Assembly (NCBI GenBank): GCA_004210455.1
Contig: SEFA01000041.1
Span: forward strand, 1 to 55,054
Reading direction: 5' to 3'
Source: Rubrivivax sp.
GTDB taxonomy: Bacteria; Pseudomonadota; Gammaproteobacteria; Burkholderiales; Burkholderiaceae_C
DNA: 55,054 nucleotides
The position numbers were made by a program, and so were the translations under genes. Below the pieces are notes generated by a model that made no database searches, was not told where the DNA came from, and saw only the letters and a program-made list of their open reading frames with translations. This document shows positions 27,099 to 37,222 of this stretch, piece by piece (the stretch's first letter is position 1; every line of letters starts with the position of its first letter).

Positions 27099-27130
27099 AA
27101 AGGCCGACACCCCGGTGTTCGGCCTTTTTT
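27099..27130 (+). terminator. Intrinsic terminator between rplT and pheS
   Basis: AAAGGCCGACACC pairs with GGTGTTCGGCCTTT (one bulged base) and is followed by six Ts, a strong terminator inside a conserved cluster. An additional GC-rich stem (CCCGCCGG/CCGGCGGG) lies just upstream, around 27040-27062. Read-through or a downstream promoter must supply pheST. No Phe-rich leader ORF with its own stop was found. Confidence 0.75.
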
Positions 27131-27230
27131 CATTCCGGCGCAAGGGTGCGTGATGGTGCGATGTTCGCCATCCCACCGCTGCGCCATCCGACTTCCGCCA
27201 ACGCCGCCGACGCCCCGTCGACGCCCCGCG

Positions 27231-28268
27231 ATGAACGACCTCGATCAATTGCTGCACCAGGCGACCGGCGAATTCGCCGCCGCCACGACTCCCGCCGACC
27301 TGGAGAACGCCAAGGCGCGTTTCCTGGGCAAGACCGGCCAGGTCACCGAGCTGATGAAGGGCATGGCCAGCCTGCCCGTCGAGGAGAAGAAGACCCGCGG
27401 CGCTCAGATCAACCAGCTCAAGCAGGGCATCGAGGCGGCACTGACCGCGCGCCGTCAGGCGCTGGCGGACGCGGAACTCGAACTGCAGCTGAAGGCCGAG
27501 GCGCTGGACGTCACGCTGCCCGGCCGTCAGCGCGGCACCGGCGGCCTGCACCCGATCACGCGTGCGATGGAGCGCATCGAGGCGATCTTCGGCTCCATGG
27601 GTTTCGACGTCGCCGACGGCCCCGAGATCGAGAACGACTGGTTCAACTTCACCGCGCTCAACACGCCGGAAGATCACCCGGCGCGTTCGATGCACGACAC
27701 CTTCTACATCGAAGGGGGTCATGTCTTGCGCACGCACACCAGCCCGATGCAGATACGCTACGCGGTGCAGCACGTGAAGAAGCATCGCGCCGCCATCGAT
27801 GCCGGCCAGCCGATGCCCGAGATCCGCGTGATCGCGCCGGGTCGCACCTACCGCGTCGACAGCGACGCGACGCATTCGCCGATGTTCCACCAGGTCGAAG
27901 GCCTGTGGGTGGGAGAGAACATCAGCTTCAAGGACCTGAAGTCCGTCTACGTGAACTTCATGCAGCAGTTCTTCGAGACGACGGACATGGAGATCCGTTT
28001 CCGTCCGAGCTATTTCCCGTTCACCGAGCCCAGCGCCGAGATCGACATGATGTTCGGCTCCGGACCGCTGAAGGGCCGCTGGCTGGAAGTGTCCGGCTCC
28101 GGCCAGGTGCATCCGCAGGTGATCCGCAACATGGGCCTCGATCCCGAGCGCTACATCGGCTTCGCTTTCGGCTCCGGCATCGACCGCCTGGCCATGCTGC
28201 GCTACGGCGTCAGCGACCTGCGTCTGTTCTTCGACGGCGACCTGCGCTTCCTGTCGCAGTTCAAGTAA
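27231..28268 (+). CDS. pheS: Phenylalanyl-tRNA synthetase alpha subunit
   Basis: This 345-residue class II catalytic subunit has an N-terminal coiled coil (about 1-90) and a core with H-P-I-T-R near 107, D-T-F-Y-I, the motif 2 arginine ([12 protein letters not shown]) and motif 3 ([13 protein letters not shown]). It forms a heterotetramer with PheT. I chose the ATG at 27231. The frame stays open further upstream through the terminator, but those residues do not look like PheS. Confidence 0.97.
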   Translation: MNDLDQLLHQATGEFAAATTPADLENAKARFLGKTGQVTELMKGMASLPVEEKKTRGAQINQLKQGIEAALTARRQALADAELELQLKAEALDVTLPGRQRGTGGLHPITRAMERIEAIFGSMGFDVADGPEIENDWFNFTALNTPEDHPARSMHDTFYIEGGHVLRTHTSPMQIRYAVQHVKKHRAAIDAGQPMPEIRVIAPGRTYRVDSDATHSPMFHQVEGLWVGENISFKDLKSVYVNFMQQFFETTDMEIRFRPSYFPFTEPSAEIDMMFGSGPLKGRWLEVSGSGQVHPQVIRNMGLDPERYIGFAFGSGIDRLAMLRYGVSDLRLFFDGDLRFLSQFK

Positions 28269-28307
28269 TTCGAGCCCCCGGTCGCCTAGAGAGCAAGAGA
28301 GAACCCC

Positions 28308-30722
28308 ATGCAATTCCCTGAGTCCTGGCTGCGGGCCTTCTGCAACCCCGCGCTGAACACCCAAGAACTGGCCGAGCTGCTGACCATGTCCGGCCTGGAA
28401 GTGGAAGAGCTGCGCCCGGTGGCGCCGCCGTTCCACGGCATCGTCGTGGCCGAGATCGTCGAGGCCGTGCAGCATCCGGACGCCGACCGCCTGCGCGTCT
28501 GCAGGGTCGACGCCGGTGGTCCGGAGCTGCTGCAGATCGTCTGCGGCGCGCCGAACGCGCGCGTCGGGATCCGCGTGCCGCTGGCCACCATCGGCGCCGA
28601 ACTGCCCCCGGGCGAGGACGGCAAGCCGTTCAAGATCGGCAAGGGCAAGCTGCGCGGCGTCGAGAGCTTCGGCATGCTGTGCTCGGCCCGCGAGCTGAAG
28701 CTGGCGGAAGACCACGGCGGTCTACTGGAGCTGGCCGCCGACGCGCCCGTCGGCGAGGACATCCGCAAGCACCTGAACCTGGACGACACGCTGTTCACGC
28801 TGAAGCTGACGCCGAACCTGGCGCATGCGCTGAGCGTCTACGGCGTCGCGCGTGAGGTGTCCGCGCTGACCGGCGCACCGCTGCTGGCGCCGGAGATCAA
28901 GCCGGCCGCCGTCGCCACCGAGGCAAGGCTGCCGGTGCGCGTCGACGCCGCGGACCTGTGCGGCCGCTTCTCCGGACGCGTGATCCGCAACGTCGACACG
29001 ACCGCGAAGACGCCGCAGTGGATGGTCGACCGCCTGGCCCGCTGCGGCCAGCGTTCGGTGTCGCCGCTGGTGGACATCTCGAACTACGTCATGTTCGAGC
29101 TGGGCCGCCCGTCCCACATCTTCGATCTCGACAAGATCCACGGCGAGCTGATCGTCCGGTGGGGCAAGCCGGGTGAACAGCTCAAGCTGCTGAACGGCAA
29201 CACGATCGAAGTCGATGCGAACGTCGGCGTGATCGCCGATCGCGAACAGGTCGAATCGCTGGCCGGCATCATGGGCGGCGACGCCACCGCCGTGTCCGAC
29301 GACACGAAGAACATCTACGTCGAAGCCGCGTTCTGGTGGCCGAAGGCGGTGATGGGACGCTCGCGCCGCTTCAACTTCTCGACCGACGCGGGCCACCGCT
29401 TCGAGCGCGGCGTGGATCCTGCCGGCACCGTCGACCACATCGAACGCATCACGCAACTGATCCAGTCGATCTGCGGCGGTGACGCCGGACCGATGGACGA
29501 CCAGACCACGCAGTTGCCCGAGCGCCAGCCCGTCGCATTGCGCGTCGATCGCGCCGCCAAGGTCATCGGCATGCCGGTGACGCAGGCCGACTGCGAAGGC
29601 GTGTTCCAGCGCCTGGGCCTGGCATTCACCTCGGCGCCCAGCGTGATCACGGTGACGCCGCCGACCTTCCGCTTCGACATCCAGATCGAGGAAGACCTGA
29701 TCGAGGAAGTCATCCGCGTGCTGGGCTACCCGAAGCTGCCGTCGACGCCGCCGCTGGCGCCGGTGGTTGGCAAGGTGGGCTCGGAATCGCGCCGCGCGAC
29801 GCACGCCCTGCGCCATGCGATGGCCGGCCTCGGCTACTTCGAGACGATCAACTTCAGCTTCGTCGAGGCGCGCTGGGAGCAGGAGCTCGCCGGCAACGCC
29901 AACCCGATCCAGCTGCTGAATCCGATCGCCGCGCCGCTGGCGGTGATGCGCACCTCGCTGATGGGCTCGCTGGTGCAGACGCTGCGCAACAACCTGGCGC
30001 GCAAGTCGCCGCGCGTGCGCGTGTTCGAGATCGGCCGCGTCTTCCTGCGCGACGCATCGGTGCAGGAAAGCGACACCACCATCGCCGGCATCGCGCAGCC
30101 GATGCGGCTGTCCGGCCTGGCCTGGGGCCCCGCGGACCAGCAGCAATGGGCGCAGAAGGATCGCGCGGTCGACTTCTTCGACGTGAAGGGCGACCTCGAG
30201 GCGTTGTTCGCGCCACGCGTGCTGAGCTTCGAGGCGGCCGACCACCCCGCGCTGCATCCGGGCCGCAGCGCCCGCGTGCTGCTGGACGGGCAGGCCATCG
30301 GCGTGGTCGGCGAGCTGCACCCGAAGTGGCGCCAGGGCTACGAGTTGCCCAGCGCGCCCATCCTGTTCGAGCTGTCGCTGGACGCCGTGCTGGCGCGAAC
30401 GCTGCCGCAGGGTCAGGGCGTGCCCCGCCTGCAGGCGGTGCAACGCGATCTGGCGCTGATCGTCAATGAGCAGGTCACCTATGACTCCCTCATCCGGGCG
30501 ATCGAATCCAGCGGCGAAGCCCTGGTACGCTCTGCGCGTTTGTTCGACGTCTTCAAACCGGCGCAGCCGACGGCGGAACTGAAGGCCGGCGAACGCAGCC
30601 TGGCCGTGCGCCTGTCGCTGCTCGATGACGAGAACACGCTGACCGACGAGCGCATCGAACAGGCGGTGGCGAAGGTGGTGGCGCAGCTGGGCGAACGTCT
30701 CGGCGCGCGCCTGCGAGGCTGA
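28308..30722 (+). CDS. pheT: Phenylalanyl-tRNA synthetase beta subunit
   Basis: This 804-residue subunit has the expected domains in order: an N-terminal tRNA-binding OB-fold (about 40-150), B3/B4 editing (about 210-390), B5 (about 400-480), a catalytic-like core, and a C-terminal ferredoxin-fold anticodon-binding domain (about 710-803). It starts 39 bases after pheS and is followed after 17 bases by ihfA. Confidence 0.97.
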   Translation: MQFPESWLRAFCNPALNTQELAELLTMSGLEVEELRPVAPPFHGIVVAEIVEAVQHPDADRLRVCRVDAGGPELLQIVCGAPNARVGIRVPLATIGAELPPGEDGKPFKIGKGKLRGVESFGMLCSARELKLAEDHGGLLELAADAPVGEDIRKHLNLDDTLFTLKLTPNLAHALSVYGVAREVSALTGAPLLAPEIKPAAVATEARLPVRVDAADLCGRFSGRVIRNVDTTAKTPQWMVDRLARCGQRSVSPLVDISNYVMFELGRPSHIFDLDKIHGELIVRWGKPGEQLKLLNGNTIEVDANVGVIADREQVESLAGIMGGDATAVSDDTKNIYVEAAFWWPKAVMGRSRRFNFSTDAGHRFERGVDPAGTVDHIERITQLIQSICGGDAGPMDDQTTQLPERQPVALRVDRAAKVIGMPVTQADCEGVFQRLGLAFTSAPSVITVTPPTFRFDIQIEEDLIEEVIRVLGYPKLPSTPPLAPVVGKVGSESRRATHALRHAMAGLGYFETINFSFVEARWEQELAGNANPIQLLNPIAAPLAVMRTSLMGSLVQTLRNNLARKSPRVRVFEIGRVFLRDASVQESDTTIAGIAQPMRLSGLAWGPADQQQWAQKDRAVDFFDVKGDLEALFAPRVLSFEAADHPALHPGRSARVLLDGQAIGVVGELHPKWRQGYELPSAPILFELSLDAVLARTLPQGQGVPRLQAVQRDLALIVNEQVTYDSLIRAIESSGEALVRSARLFDVFKPAQPTAELKAGERSLAVRLSLLDDENTLTDERIEQAVAKVVAQLGERLGARLRG

Positions 30723-30739
30723 GGGAGGGGAGGACACCC

Positions 30740-31105
30740 ATGAGTGATGACGATCTGAAGGAGCAGGCGCGCGTGCTGCTCGGCAGCCTGGAGACGCCCA
30801 CGCTGACCAAGGCCGAGCTGGCGGAACTGCTGTTCGACAAGCTCGGCCTGAACAAGCGCGAGTCCAAGGACATGGTCGAGGCCTTCTTCGACATCATTCA
30901 TCAGAGCCTCTCCAGCGGCCGCGAAGTGAAGCTCTCGGGCTTCGGCAACTTCAACATCCGGCGCAAGGCGCCGAGACCCGGCCGCAACCCGCGTACCGGC
31001 GAAGCGATCCCGATTGCGGCCCGCAACGTCGTGACGTTTCATGCCAGTCACAAATTGAAAGAAGCCGTCCAAGGCAACACGCCTTCGACAGGTGACTTCG
31101 AGTAG
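30740..31105 (+). CDS. ihfA: Integration host factor alpha subunit
   Basis: This 121-residue DNA-bending protein of the HU/IHF family has the dimerisation helices (T-K-A-E-L-A-E-L-L) and the beta-arm G-F-G-N-F ... [14 protein letters not shown] with the intercalating proline. About 18 residues precede the usual IHF start and a short acidic tail follows the core. Linkage to pheT is conserved in proteobacteria. GGGAGG lies upstream of the ATG. Confidence 0.95.
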   Translation: MSDDDLKEQARVLLGSLETPTLTKAELAELLFDKLGLNKRESKDMVEAFFDIIHQSLSSGREVKLSGFGNFNIRRKAPRPGRNPRTGEAIPIAARNVVTFHASHKLKEAVQGNTPSTGDFE

Positions 31106-31145
31106 AGTCTGACCCTCCCTGCCGCTGCCGGAGCCGCTGATTCCC

Positions 31146-31616
31146 ATGGACGTCCAGCTTCCCGCCATCCCTGCCAAGCGCTACTTCACCATCGGTGAGG
31201 TGAGCGAGCTGTGCGGCGTGAAGCCCTACGTGCTCCGCTATTGGGAACAGGAGTTCACGCAGCTCAAGCCGATGAAACGGCGGGGCAACCGACGCTATTA
31301 CCAGCACCACGAAGTGCTGCTGATCCGGCGCATCCGCGATCTGCTCTACGACCAGGGCTTCACGATCAGCGGCGCGCGCAATCAGTTGATCGATTCGACG
31401 CACACGGCGACCAACGCGCAGGAGTTCCGCGCGGAAGCGCTGGCGTCCGCGCAGCTCGATGTCTATCGCCATGCCGGAGACCATCGTGAAGCGTCGCGCG
31501 CGCTGGCCGCGGACGTCGCATACAGCGCGGCGCACACGACGGTGTCGCTCGAGAAGCTCACGCTGGAACAGGTCCGGGACGAATTGCTGGCGATTCGAGA
31601 GAGTCTTCTTGCCTGA
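31146..31616 (+). CDS. MerR-family transcriptional regulator
   Basis: This 156-residue protein has an N-terminal winged HTH (Y-F-T-I-G-E-V-S-E-L-C-G-V-K-P-Y-V-L-R-Y-W-E) and an L-K-P-M-K-R-R-G-N-R-R-Y-Y wing, followed by a helical region with no metal-binding cysteine cluster. It is the small regulator regularly found after ihfA in beta- and gammaproteobacteria; its role is not known to me. Its stop overlaps the predicted -35 of the tRNA-Pro promoter. Confidence 0.9.
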   Translation: MDVQLPAIPAKRYFTIGEVSELCGVKPYVLRYWEQEFTQLKPMKRRGNRRYYQHHEVLLIRRIRDLLYDQGFTISGARNQLIDSTHTATNAQEFRAEALASAQLDVYRHAGDHREASRALAADVAYSAAHTTVSLEKLTLEQVRDELLAIRESLLA

Positions 31617-31636
31617 GGGCAGAAATTGCGTATAGA
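31609..31636 (+). promoter_or_regulatory. Predicted promoter of tRNA-Pro
   Basis: TTGCCT (31609-31614) and TATAGA (31631-31636) are spaced by 16 bases, with the tRNA starting 15 bases after the -10 box. This is a plausible sigma-70 promoter. Confidence 0.6.
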
Positions 31637-31649
31637 ATCACAGGCTTAG

Positions 31650-31727
<78 letters not shown>

Positions 31728-31740
31728 TTTATAAGAAGAA

Positions 31741-32985
31741 TCAGGAAGCCCGGTATCGAAAGATGCCGGGCTTTTTGCTTTCCGGGCTGAGTGGACCGAG
31801 CCCCATCCACGGACGCAGCGCGTTGATGCGCATCGCCAGCAACGCGGCGAGCAGGCAGCCCAGCGTGGTGATGGCGACCACGGCGGTGGCCTCGATGGCG
31901 AGCGGCCACTGACGTGGTGCGAGCAGATGTCCCGCGATGACCGTCACCGTCTGGTGGACCAGGTAGAAGGGGAACACGGCCAGCGTCAGCCAGCGCAGCA
32001 GCGGCGAATCGCGATCGGCCAGCCACTGGCGGCCGAATCCCAGCGCCGCCACGATCGGCAGCCATTGCTTGCCCGCGTTGAGCGCGCGCAAGGCCATCAA
32101 CAGCCACTGGGGGAAGTCATCGCCCTGGGCGAGGCGCCACTGGTCCGTGAGCGTCTGCGAGAGCAGTTGCACCACCACGAAGCCGACGAGCGCGATCCAG
32201 CGCAGACGCCGGGCGGTTTCCCACGCGCCGTGACGGTCCTCGCGGTCGCCATAGAGCGCGAAGCCCAGCAGGAACACCGCGAAGTAGACGCCATGCTGGT
32301 ACCAGTCGTGGGTCAGGTCGTGCGTGGCGGGGAAGCGGTCCAGCAGGTGCTGGCGCAGGATCGCGAACCCGAGCCACGGCACCCACAACAGGCGCCCGCC
32401 GCCCACGACGCCGCGCCAGCCCGGATGCGAGAAGAAGTGGCGCACGAGACCCAATCGCAGCGCCAGCAGCACGATCAGGGTGTAGGTCCAGAGGTAGGGC
32501 AGGAACCAGAGGTGATTCCAGGTCGGGAGCTTGAGACACTCGTCGCCGCGGCAGAAGCCGTGATAGGCCTGGAAGTAGAGCTTCAGGAAATCGCCGTAGC
32601 TGCCGGCGTAGTGAAGCTTCTCGACGACCTCCAGATAAGCCTGGGGCGGGACGATCACCGTCATGCCGAGCAGCAGCGGCAGCAGCAGCCGTTTGCTGCG
32701 CATGGCGATCAGTCCTTGGGTCCCGTCGACGCGCGCCGCCATCAACGCGGTCGCCGCGCCGGAGATCAGGAAGAGCAGCGACATGCGCCAAGGGTTCAGC
32801 CACAGCATCCAGGATTCGAGCGCGGGGATGAGTCGCGGCGACTTCACGTGCCAGTCCCAGCTCACATAGAACATGCCCGAGTGATAGAGGATCAGCAGGC
32901 CGAAGGCGAGCACGCGGAGCCAGTCCAGCTCGGTCAGGCGGAAGGCCGGAGTCGCGCCGCGCGGGGGGAGGGAAGTGGTGTTCAT
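31741..32985 (-). CDS. Acyltransferase family 3 membrane protein (OpgC-like)
   Basis: This 414-residue polytopic protein has about ten hydrophobic helices. Its start ([22 protein letters not shown]) is characteristic of acyltransferase-3 enzymes; the histidine in the first helix is the family's conserved active-site residue. Members transfer acyl groups to sugars, glucans or lipids of the envelope. The acceptor is unknown. The ATG at 32985 is preferred over longer frames that add Arg/Ala-rich sequence. The C-terminal codons form the tRNA-Pro terminator on the opposite strand. Confidence 0.85.
   Translation of the reverse strand: MNTTSLPPRGATPAFRLTELDWLRVLAFGLLILYHSGMFYVSWDWHVKSPRLIPALESWMLWLNPWRMSLLFLISGAATALMAARVDGTQGLIAMRSKRLLLPLLLGMTVIVPPQAYLEVVEKLHYAGSYGDFLKLYFQAYHGFCRGDECLKLPTWNHLWFLPYLWTYTLIVLLALRLGLVRHFFSHPGWRGVVGGGRLLWVPWLGFAILRQHLLDRFPATHDLTHDWYQHGVYFAVFLLGFALYGDREDRHGAWETARRLRWIALVGFVVVQLLSQTLTDQWRLAQGDDFPQWLLMALRALNAGKQWLPIVAALGFGRQWLADRDSPLLRWLTLAVFPFYLVHQTVTVIAGHLLAPRQWPLAIEATAVVAITTLGCLLAALLAMRINALRPWMGLGPLSPESKKPGIFRYRAS
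31746..31776 (+). terminator. Intrinsic terminator of tRNA-Pro
   Basis: An 11-bp stem (31747-31757 with 31762-31772, one G-U) with a GAAA loop is followed by TTTT. It lies inside the final codons of the convergent acyltransferase gene, so the same DNA encodes its last residues on the other strand. Confidence 0.85.
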
Positions 32986-33163
32986 GACGCGCAGCTTCGT
33001 CTCGAACGGCGCTCCTGCCGAGGGAATGTGACGAACCGCCCCCGCCCGGTGGCGACCCGCCCCGTCCCAGGGGCCGCTCGCGCGGGGGCGGAGCGCGGCA
33101 AGAGCGCGGCGAGGGCGCAGCGAGAGCGCGGCGAGAGCGGACACGCGCCTACACTGCGCCGCC

Positions 33164-34087
33164 ATGACCGAGGACAAGTGGCTGGGGATCTATCTGAAGC
33201 GGCGGCGGTGGGTCGAGCGCGCGATCTGGAGCGCGCTGCTGCTCGGCTCGGCGCTGGCGAACACGATCACGACGAACCTGGACATCCGCCGCGCCGGACT
33301 GCGCTTCGACGCCTGGGAACCGGCGGTCTGGGAGTTCTCCAGCGCGCTCGTCTGGATGGTGCTGATCCCGTGGATCGTCCGCGCGGCGGATGCCAAGCCG
33401 CTGCGCTGGGGCGTGCTGAGGCGGCATCTGCCCTGGCACGTGCTGTTCGCGCTCCTCACCAGCCTGGCGCATGTGCTGGGCATGGTGGCGCTGCGCAAGC
33501 TGGCGTATGCGATGCAGGACGCGGTCTACGACTTCGGGAACTGGCCGGTCGAGTTGTTCTATGAAGCGGTGAAGGACGTCCGCAGCTACGCCTTCATCCT
33601 GGTGGTCGTCGGGTCGTACCGGCTCTTCGTGTGGCGGTGGCAGGGCGAGGCAAGCCTGCTGGCGGATCCGCCTGAGCCCGCGCCTTCGCCTTCGCCTTCG
33701 CCGTCGCCGTCGCCGTCGCCGGCCGAGCCCTCGCCCGCGCCGCTGGCGCCCGCGTCCGCGCTGCCCGAGCGGCTCCTCGTGAAGAAGCTAGGCAAGGAAT
33801 TCCTGCTGCCGGTGGACGAGATCGAGTGGGTGCAGGCCTGCGGCAACTACGTCAACCTGCGCCGCCAGCAGCACGACTACCCGCTGCGCAGCAGCCTGGG
33901 CGCCTTCGAGCAACGCCTGGATCCGGCCACGTTCGTGCGCGTGCACCGCGGCTATCTCGTACGGCTGAGCCTGATCGAAGCCATCGAGCCGACCGAGGCC
34001 GGCGATGCCCACCTGCGACTGCGCGACGGCAGCCGGGTGCCCTGCAGTCGCACCTATCTGGAGCGACTGCGACAGCGTCTTGTCTGA
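33164..34087 (+). CDS. Membrane-anchored LytTR-family DNA-binding regulator
   Basis: This 307-residue protein has an N-terminal membrane region with four hydrophobic segments (about residues 20-160). A flexible linker rich in Ser-Pro repeats (about 171-190) joins it to a C-terminal LytTR DNA-binding domain (about 205-305, with W-V-Q-A-C-G-N-Y-V-N-L and F-V-R-V-H-R-G-Y-L-V). The linker is encoded by six hexanucleotide units. Such proteins couple a membrane signal to transcription without a phosphorelay. The target and signal are unknown. It precedes the MCE operon by 63 bases and diverges from the acyltransferase. Confidence 0.88.
   Translation: MTEDKWLGIYLKRRRWVERAIWSALLLGSALANTITTNLDIRRAGLRFDAWEPAVWEFSSALVWMVLIPWIVRAADAKPLRWGVLRRHLPWHVLFALLTSLAHVLGMVALRKLAYAMQDAVYDFGNWPVELFYEAVKDVRSYAFILVVVGSYRLFVWRWQGEASLLADPPEPAPSPSPSPSPSPSPAEPSPAPLAPASALPERLLVKKLGKEFLLPVDEIEWVQACGNYVNLRRQQHDYPLRSSLGAFEQRLDPATFVRVHRGYLVRLSLIEAIEPTEAGDAHLRLRDGSRVPCSRTYLERLRQRLV
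33683..33718 (+). repeat. Hexanucleotide tandem repeat CC(T/G)TCG, six units
   Basis: Three CCTTCG and three CCGTCG units encode the alternating Pro-Ser linker of the LytTR regulator. The unit is a multiple of three, so unit gain or loss would change linker length without a frameshift. Confidence 0.85.
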
Positions 34088-34150
34088 CGGGGCGAACTCC
34101 TGTCCGCCGGGTTCACCGGAGCGTCTTCGCCCGGCTATGCTCTGACCCCA

Positions 34151-35317
34151 ATGGACGCCCCTCTGGAACCCCGCGACGTCGCCGACCCGTCAGACCCGTC
34201 ACCGCGCCTGCTGCGCTCGACCGGGGAGGGCGGACGCCTGCAGGCGCGGCTGGAGGGCGACTGGACGCTGCTGGCGCTGCGCGAGCGCGTCGAGGCGCTG
34301 CGCGGCGAGCTCGGCGACGTGCCGACCGCCAACGTGGCCTGGGACCTGAGCGCCGTGCGCCGCCTCGACCCGACCGGCGCGCTGCTGTTGTGGCAGGCCT
34401 GGGGCCGGCGTCAGCCGGAAGAGCTGCGCTGGCCGCCGGCGCCGATGGCGGACATGTTCCAGGCGCTGTTCGCCCGGCTGGGCAGCAAGCAGGGCAAGCC
34501 GGCCAAGCCGCCGCGCAGGCAGAACGTGCGCCAGTTCGGCCAGGGCCTGCTCAACCTGGCCAGCCACCTGCTCGACGCCACCGCGCTGCTCGGGCAGGTG
34601 ACGCGCGACCTCGGCACGCTGATCCGCCATCCCAACCTGATCGCGTGGAAGGACATCTCGGCCCACATCTACCGCAGCGGCGCGCAGGCGCTGGGCATCA
34701 CGGCGCTGGTGGGCGTGCTGGTCGGCATCACGCTGTCCTACCTGACCGCCAAGCAGCTCCAGAGTTACGGCGCCGACATCTACGTCATCAACATCCTCGG
34801 CATCAGCGTCTGGCGCGAACTGGGACCGTTGCTCGCGGCGATCCTGGTGGCCGGACGCAGCGGCTCGGCGATGACGGCGCAGCTCGGCGTGATGCGGGTG
34901 ACGCAGGAACTGGACGCGCTGTCGGTGATGGGGATCTCCCACACCATCCGGCTGGTAGTGCCCAAGATGGTGGCCCTGGCACTCTCGTTGCCCCTGGTGA
35001 TGACCTGGACCAGCAGCATGGTGCTGCTGGGCGGCATGCTCGCCGCGCGGGCGACGCTGGGGCTGGACTACATCCAGTTCCTGCAGGGCCTGCCGGCCGC
35101 GGTGCCGGTGGCCAACCTGTGGCTGGGACTGGCCAAATCGGCGGTGTTCGGGCTCATGATCGCGTTCGTGGCCTGCCATTTCGGGCTGCGGATCAAGCCG
35201 AACAGCGAAAGCCTCGGGACCGGCACCACCGATTCGGTGGTGAGCGCGATCACCGTGGTCATCATCGTGGACGCGATCTTCGCGGTGATGTTCTCTGACC
35301 TGGGGATCAAGGGATGA
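34151..35317 (+). CDS. mlaE: MCE-type lipid ABC transporter permease with N-terminal STAS domain (MlaE-like)
   Basis: This 388-residue protein has an N-terminal STAS-like domain (about residues 20-110) fused to an MlaE permease domain (about 125-385, with Y-V-I-N-I-L-G-I-S-V-W-R-E-L-G-P-L-L and A-G-R-S-G-S-A-M-T-A-Q-L-G). In E. coli the STAS part is the separate protein MlaB. The permease would move phospholipids across the inner membrane with the ATPase next door. Its stop overlaps the ATPase start by four bases. Confidence 0.9.
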   Translation: MDAPLEPRDVADPSDPSPRLLRSTGEGGRLQARLEGDWTLLALRERVEALRGELGDVPTANVAWDLSAVRRLDPTGALLLWQAWGRRQPEELRWPPAPMADMFQALFARLGSKQGKPAKPPRRQNVRQFGQGLLNLASHLLDATALLGQVTRDLGTLIRHPNLIAWKDISAHIYRSGAQALGITALVGVLVGITLSYLTAKQLQSYGADIYVINILGISVWRELGPLLAAILVAGRSGSAMTAQLGVMRVTQELDALSVMGISHTIRLVVPKMVALALSLPLVMTWTSSMVLLGGMLAARATLGLDYIQFLQGLPAAVPVANLWLGLAKSAVFGLMIAFVACHFGLRIKPNSESLGTGTTDSVVSAITVVIIVDAIFAVMFSDLGIKG

Positions 35318-36180
35318 GCGGTTGCATGGATCCGACCTCGGCGGAAGCCACCGGGGAACTGAACGTCCAGCCGGGTGATCCGGTGATCGAGGTGCGCCAC
35401 GTCGGCACGGTGCTCGGCGGCGTGCGCATCCACAAGGACCTGAGCCTGGAAGTCACTGCCGGCGAGGTGGTGGGCATCATCGGCGGCTCGGGCAGCGGCA
35501 AGACGACGCTGCTGCGCCTGATGCTCGGCCTGGAACGTCCCACCGAAGGCGAGGTGCTGGTCTTCGGCCACAAGCTCGGCAACTGCGAGGCGAACGACCT
35601 CGCGCAGGTGCGGCACCGCTGGGGCGTGCTGTTCCAGCAGGGCGCGCTGTTCTCGGCGCTGTCGGTGTTCGACAACGTCGCGCTGCCGCTGCGCGAGCTC
35701 AAGAGCCTGCCCAAGGATCTGATCGCCGAGCTGGTCATGACCAAGCTGCAGCAGGTCGGTCTCAAGGCCGAGGACGGCATCAAGATGCCGGCGGAACTGT
35801 CGGGCGGCATGATCAAGCGCGTGTCGCTGGCGCGCTCGCTGATCATGGATCCGCAGCTGCTGTTCCTGGACGAGCCGACGGCGGGTCTCGATCCGGCGAG
35901 TTCGAAGAATTTCGTGCAGCTGATCGAGAGCCTCCGGCGCGAGATGGCGCTGACGGTGGTGATGGTCACCCACGACGTGGACACGCTGTTCGCGATCGCG
36001 GACCGCGTGGCGGTGCTGGCGGACCAGCACCTGATCGCGCACGGGCCGCTGGAACTGGTGGTGAAGCAGAAGCATCCGTTCATCCGCAACTTCTTCCTCG
36101 GCCACGCGGACCGCTGCGCGGCGGACAACTTGCGCAGCTACCGCGACGCGCTGCAGCACCGCGACGAGATGCCCGCCTGA
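35314..36180 (+). CDS. mlaF: MCE-type lipid ABC transporter ATPase (MlaF-like)
   Basis: This 288-residue ATPase is complete: Walker A G-G-S-G-S-G-K-T-T, Q-loop L-F-Q-Q-G-A-L-F, signature L-S-G-G-M-I-K-R, Walker B L-L-F-L-D-E-P and H-loop T-H-D. It energises the MlaE-like permease. The M-x-K-R-V-x-L-A-R signature extension is typical of MlaF. It starts within the permease stop, so translation is coupled. Confidence 0.93.
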   Translation: MSGCMDPTSAEATGELNVQPGDPVIEVRHVGTVLGGVRIHKDLSLEVTAGEVVGIIGGSGSGKTTLLRLMLGLERPTEGEVLVFGHKLGNCEANDLAQVRHRWGVLFQQGALFSALSVFDNVALPLRELKSLPKDLIAELVMTKLQQVGLKAEDGIKMPAELSGGMIKRVSLARSLIMDPQLLFLDEPTAGLDPASSKNFVQLIESLRREMALTVVMVTHDVDTLFAIADRVAVLADQHLIAHGPLELVVKQKHPFIRNFFLGHADRCAADNLRSYRDALQHRDEMPA

Positions 36181-36259
36181 GCGGGCGCCGCCGTCGACGG
36201 CCTGTTCCGGCGGCAGACGACGACCAACGACAACCTACAACAAGGATTCGGGCGAGCAC

Positions 36260-37222
36260 ATGGAAAACAAGGCACATGCATTGGCCACGGGCCTCTTCGT
36301 GCTGCTGCTCGGGGCGGCGCTGGTGGCGGTCATCCTGTGGTTCCGCGACGACCGCGGCGACACGCAGACCTTCACCGTGGTGACCGCTTCGGGTGTGCCG
36401 GGCCTCAACGTCAAGGCCCCGGTGAAGCTGCGCGGCGTGCAGGTCGGCAAGGTCGACACCATCCGCTTCGATCCGGCACAGCCCAAGCAGATCCTGGTGG
36501 GGATCGAGGTCGACGCCGAGGCGCCGATCGCGCCCGGTACCGTCGCCAAGCTGGGCTACCAGGGCATCACCGGTCTGTCGTTCATCGACCTGTATGACGG
36601 GCAGGATCCGGCGGACCCGAAGTTGAGCGTGCTGGAGACGCGGCGCATCCAGCTCTCGCCGGGCTTCCTCGACCAGTTGCAGGACGCGGGGCCCAAACTC
36701 GCCGCAGGCGCGCTGGCGACGATGGACCGCATCCAGAAGGTCCTCAGCGACAGCAACCAGCAGCAGGTGAGCCAGACGCTGGCGCAGTTGAACGAGGCTT
36801 CCGCCGGATTGAACGAACTGGTCAAGGAACTCCGGCCCACGGCGCAGGCGCTGCCGGGCCTGGTGAAGCACACCGACGGCCTCGTGGTCGCGGGTCGGAA
36901 CACGCTGGGCAACGTCGACACGCTGGCGAAGCAGGGCGGCGAACTCGTCGACGAATACAAGGGCAAGGCCGCCGCGATCGATCAGTTGGGCGACGCCGCG
37001 GTGCAGATGCAGCGCACGCTGCGGCGCGTGGAACTGTCCCTCGTCGGTTCGGCCGACAAGCCGCGTCAGCGCGCGGTGCTGGATGATCTGTCGGCGGCGG
37101 CGCGCGCCCTCGAGCGCGCGGCGCAGAACATCGGCGACCAGCCGCAGAGCCTGATCCTCGGCCCCACGCCCGGCGCGCCCGGCCCCGGTGAAACCGGCTT
37201 CGAGGCGGGAGCGAAGAAATGA
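36260..37222 (+). CDS. mlaD: MCE-domain periplasmic lipid-binding protein (MlaD-like)
   Basis: This 320-residue protein has one N-terminal transmembrane anchor (about residues 9-26), an MCE domain (about 38-118, with V-P-G-L-N-V-K-A-P-V-K-L-R-G-V-Q-V-G-K-V) and a long helical C-terminal region. The latter is longer than in E. coli MlaD and closer to PqiB/YebT-type or mycobacterial MCE proteins. It would form a hexameric lipid channel on the permease. Its stop overlaps the lipoprotein start by four bases. Confidence 0.92.
   Translation: MENKAHALATGLFVLLLGAALVAVILWFRDDRGDTQTFTVVTASGVPGLNVKAPVKLRGVQVGKVDTIRFDPAQPKQILVGIEVDAEAPIAPGTVAKLGYQGITGLSFIDLYDGQDPADPKLSVLETRRIQLSPGFLDQLQDAGPKLAAGALATMDRIQKVLSDSNQQQVSQTLAQLNEASAGLNELVKELRPTAQALPGLVKHTDGLVVAGRNTLGNVDTLAKQGGELVDEYKGKAAAIDQLGDAAVQMQRTLRRVELSLVGSADKPRQRAVLDDLSAAARALERAAQNIGDQPQSLILGPTPGAPGPGETGFEAGAKK

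Noticed and set aside
27029-27230. In-frame N-terminal extension of pheS through the terminator
   Set aside because: The added residues are not PheS-like and would require translation through an intrinsic terminator; the ATG at 27231 fits the family start.
33060-33145. Repetitive GAGCGCGGCGAGAG-like stretch upstream of the LytTR gene, considered as a CRISPR-like or satellite array
   Set aside because: Units are short and irregular with no spacers; it is low-complexity GC-rich DNA.
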